Assembly (NCBI GenBank): GCA_011037195.1
Contig: JAAEAF010003371.1
Location: 1 to 64,000, forward strand
Source of the DNA: Triatoma infestans
Taxonomy: Eukaryota > Arthropoda > Insecta > Hemiptera > Reduviidae
Length of the DNA stretch: 64,000 bases
Reading direction: 5' to 3'
Translations under genes and position numbers: made by a program
The notes under the pieces: generated by a model
The model's database searches: none
What the model was told of the DNA's origin: nothing
The model's input: the letters and a program-made list of their open reading frames with translations, nothing else
In this document: positions 62,720 through 64,000 of the stretch, piece after piece
Layout: the number at the start of each line of letters is the position of its first letter
Numbering within the stretch: the stretch's first letter is position 1

Positions 62720-63517
62720 CGAGGGTCATTCAATAGGTAACGAGACAAATTCCTGCCGCTCAAAAACTATTTATTTAATCAATACAAAACTTTGGCTACT
62801 TTTCCAAAGTCCCCAGCAACATCTATATACTTGTCCCATCGTTCTTCTAATTTGTGTATGCCTATGGTATAAAATTCTTTGGGTTGATCTCGAAGCCATT
62901 TTTTTTACACCTGATTTTTAACTTCTTCATTGGATTGAACATGTTTCTCACATAGAGCCTCTTTAAGGGGTCAAAATAAATGGAAGTCCGATGGGGCGAG
63001 GACAGGGCTGTAGGGGGGGATGTGAAAGGATCTCCCACCCCACTTTTTGAAGCGTTTCCGTAAGTTGTCTTGGAACCCATCTCGCGCAAATTTTCTTCAA
63101 CTACTGCAGTTTATTCTGAATAATATTATGGACAGTTCCAACACTCGCTTGCACTTCTTCAGCTATCAGTTCAACAGTAATACGCCTGTTGTCCTGAATT
63201 AACGCGTTAATGCGAGATTCGAGGGAGGAAGTTGCAACCTTAACTGGTAGTCCACTTCGTTGCTCGTCACAGACACTTTCACGGCCACTTTTAAACTGTT
63301 CTACCCAATTGTAAACGTGCAAACGGTTCAAACAGTTATTCACGTGCGCTTTCAACATTCTTTCGTGGATTTCACTACCTTTGATACCCTTTGCAACTAA
63401 AAATCTAATCGCTGAGCGTTGTTCTTTCGAGGTGCAATCCTGAAGTGGACTCGCCATTGTTAACTGAATACATTTGAGGTTATACTTACTAAATACTCTT
63501 GAACAGCTGATGAGAAT
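62720..63517 (-). mobile_element. mariner transposon, second copy of the 46-kb family, missing its far end
   Basis: It starts at TA (62718-62719) with CGAGGGTCATTCAATAGGTA then ACGAGACAAAT. That is the same inverted repeat as the intact end of the 46-kb copy, but here it lies at the transposase C-terminal side. Similarity ends at about 63517, before any second inverted repeat. An internal deletion lies at about 63055. The two copies therefore lack opposite ends. Confidence 0.75.
62862..63457 (-). pseudogene. mariner transposase, internally deleted
   Basis: The N-terminal part has a clean start at 63457 (MASPLQDCTSKEQRSAIRFL) and reads VAKGIKGSEIHERMLKAHVN, then VYNWVEQFKSGRESVCDEQR, NALIQDNRRITVELIAEEVQ and SVGTVHNIIQ. 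These are the two helix-turn-helix motifs and the linker. After 63055 the reading jumps to the C-terminus in another frame, PYSPVLAPSDFHLF followed by a stop, which holds the third catalytic Asp. The first and second Asp blocks fall in the deletion. The result is a DNA-binding fragment without catalytic core. Confidence 0.8.
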
Positions 63518-63559
63518 GAAGAGCCCCATGATGTAAGTGGTAAAACGGTATATTTATGT

Positions 63560-63690
63560 TTTTCTACGATTATTCGTTTTTAGTTCACAGACACACAGAC
63601 AACGTTTTTTTACCCAGTGAACCTTAAAACATTTATTTCTGGTTAAAACTCCAATTTCGAAAATTTAACACTGTTCGCGCATATTACCTA
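63560..63690 (+). repeat. Helentron-like 3' fragment
   Basis: GTTCACAGACACACAGACAA, CAGTGAACCTTAAAACATTT and TTTCTGGTTAAAACTCCAAT match the 3'-side modules. The hairpin itself is lost. Confidence 0.5.
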
Positions 63691-64000
63691 TTTCAATTAC
63701 GGTTAAATATTAAAGAACGAATACAATCTTGATACTTTTTTCTAAAAAATATCTATGCGATGTAATAATAATATAAAATCAATATTAAATTTCCCAATGT
63801 TAGTTTTGACAAAATCATAGACTTAAAAATAAATCTTAAAAATATTGTGCTGATAAAAAGTATGCTATAAAAGATAATTATTTGTAACTTTTTTCTTTCT
63901 TTTTTATACTAGTGCAACTTCAAATACTGGTCATTGTTTCCCCCTTTTTTCCTCAAGTTTGATAGTTCTAGTTTCCCCACAATGTTCTAAGGATATTTGG
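63691..64000. other. AT-rich spacer to the window end
   Basis: No ORF or repeat is recognised. Confidence 0.5.

Noticed and set aside
1..64000. CRISPR array, prokaryotic operon or rRNA gene
   Set aside because: No regularly spaced short repeats, ribosome-binding sites or conserved rRNA segments were seen; repeats present are dispersed transposons and microsatellites.

Overview
This window is repeat-dominated, AT-rich animal nuclear DNA, most likely from an insect. The evidence is the mix of jockey-like, RTE-like and I-like LINE remains, mariner/Tc1 DNA transposons, tRNA-derived SINEs, a Ty3/gypsy element of CsRn1-like type and a 3' splice site with a perfect TACTAAC branch point. A hemipteran is a reasonable guess but the sequence does not prove it. 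No complete host gene is visible. The only host-like coding candidate is a terminal exon with 3' UTR near 34.27-34.90 kb. There is no operon, CRISPR array, rRNA or genuine tRNA gene.

Layout. 0-1.4 kb: a decayed LINE on the minus strand (ORF1, endonuclease, start of RT). 2.4-2.7 kb: a LINE 3' fragment. 4.4-5.0 kb: the first of four palindromic (fold-back) elements. 5.4-6.8 kb: a TA-flanked transposon with about 310-bp terminal inverted repeats. 9.6-10.2 kb: RT remains. 10.65-16.35 kb: copies of an abundant Helentron-like repeat, a jockey gene split by a nested LINE 3' end, a solo LTR and SINEs. 18.6-19.05 kb: a LINE end. 20-24.8 kb: Helentron-like copies, a solo LTR carrying a SINE, and fold-back copy 2. 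26.19-27.50 kb: a mariner with perfect 30-bp ends and a dead transposase. 28.1-30.5 kb: Helentron-like copies, one holding a GC-richer insert. 30.5-31.5 kb: Tc1-like remains. 31.5-36.4 kb: mostly unique AT-rich DNA with the candidate exon and fold-back copy 3. 36.4-39.6 kb: a decayed LINE with a PHD-like finger in ORF1. 40-46.2 kb: SINEs, LINE tails, a Helentron-like copy and an RTE-like 3' end. 46.2-47.8 kb: a LINE RT interrupted by a mariner. 48-55.7 kb: Helentron-like copies, several LINE 3' ends and fold-back copy 4. 55.76-60.63 kb: a structurally complete Ty3/gypsy element with near-identical LTRs and broken pol. 61.8-63.5 kb: LINE RT and a second copy of the minus-strand mariner family.

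How the parts relate. The elements form a layered record of insertions. A LINE 3' end sits inside a jockey ORF (8-bp target duplication). A mariner sits at a TA inside a LINE RT. A SINE sits inside a solo LTR (14-bp duplication), and that LTR family also interrupts a Helentron-like copy. A tRNA-derived SINE shares its 3' tail with a LINE family present twice in the window, the classic sign of a SINE borrowing a LINE's enzymes.

The most interesting signal is the fold-back family. Each arm of the palindrome carries a hammerhead-ribozyme-like core, so the copies hold two such cores in inverted orientation. Three of the four copies are flanked by 13-14-bp direct repeats, which points to retrotransposition, perhaps by a Penelope-like element, rather than to a classical DNA transposon. 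All identifications come from reading the sequence; no database search was possible.
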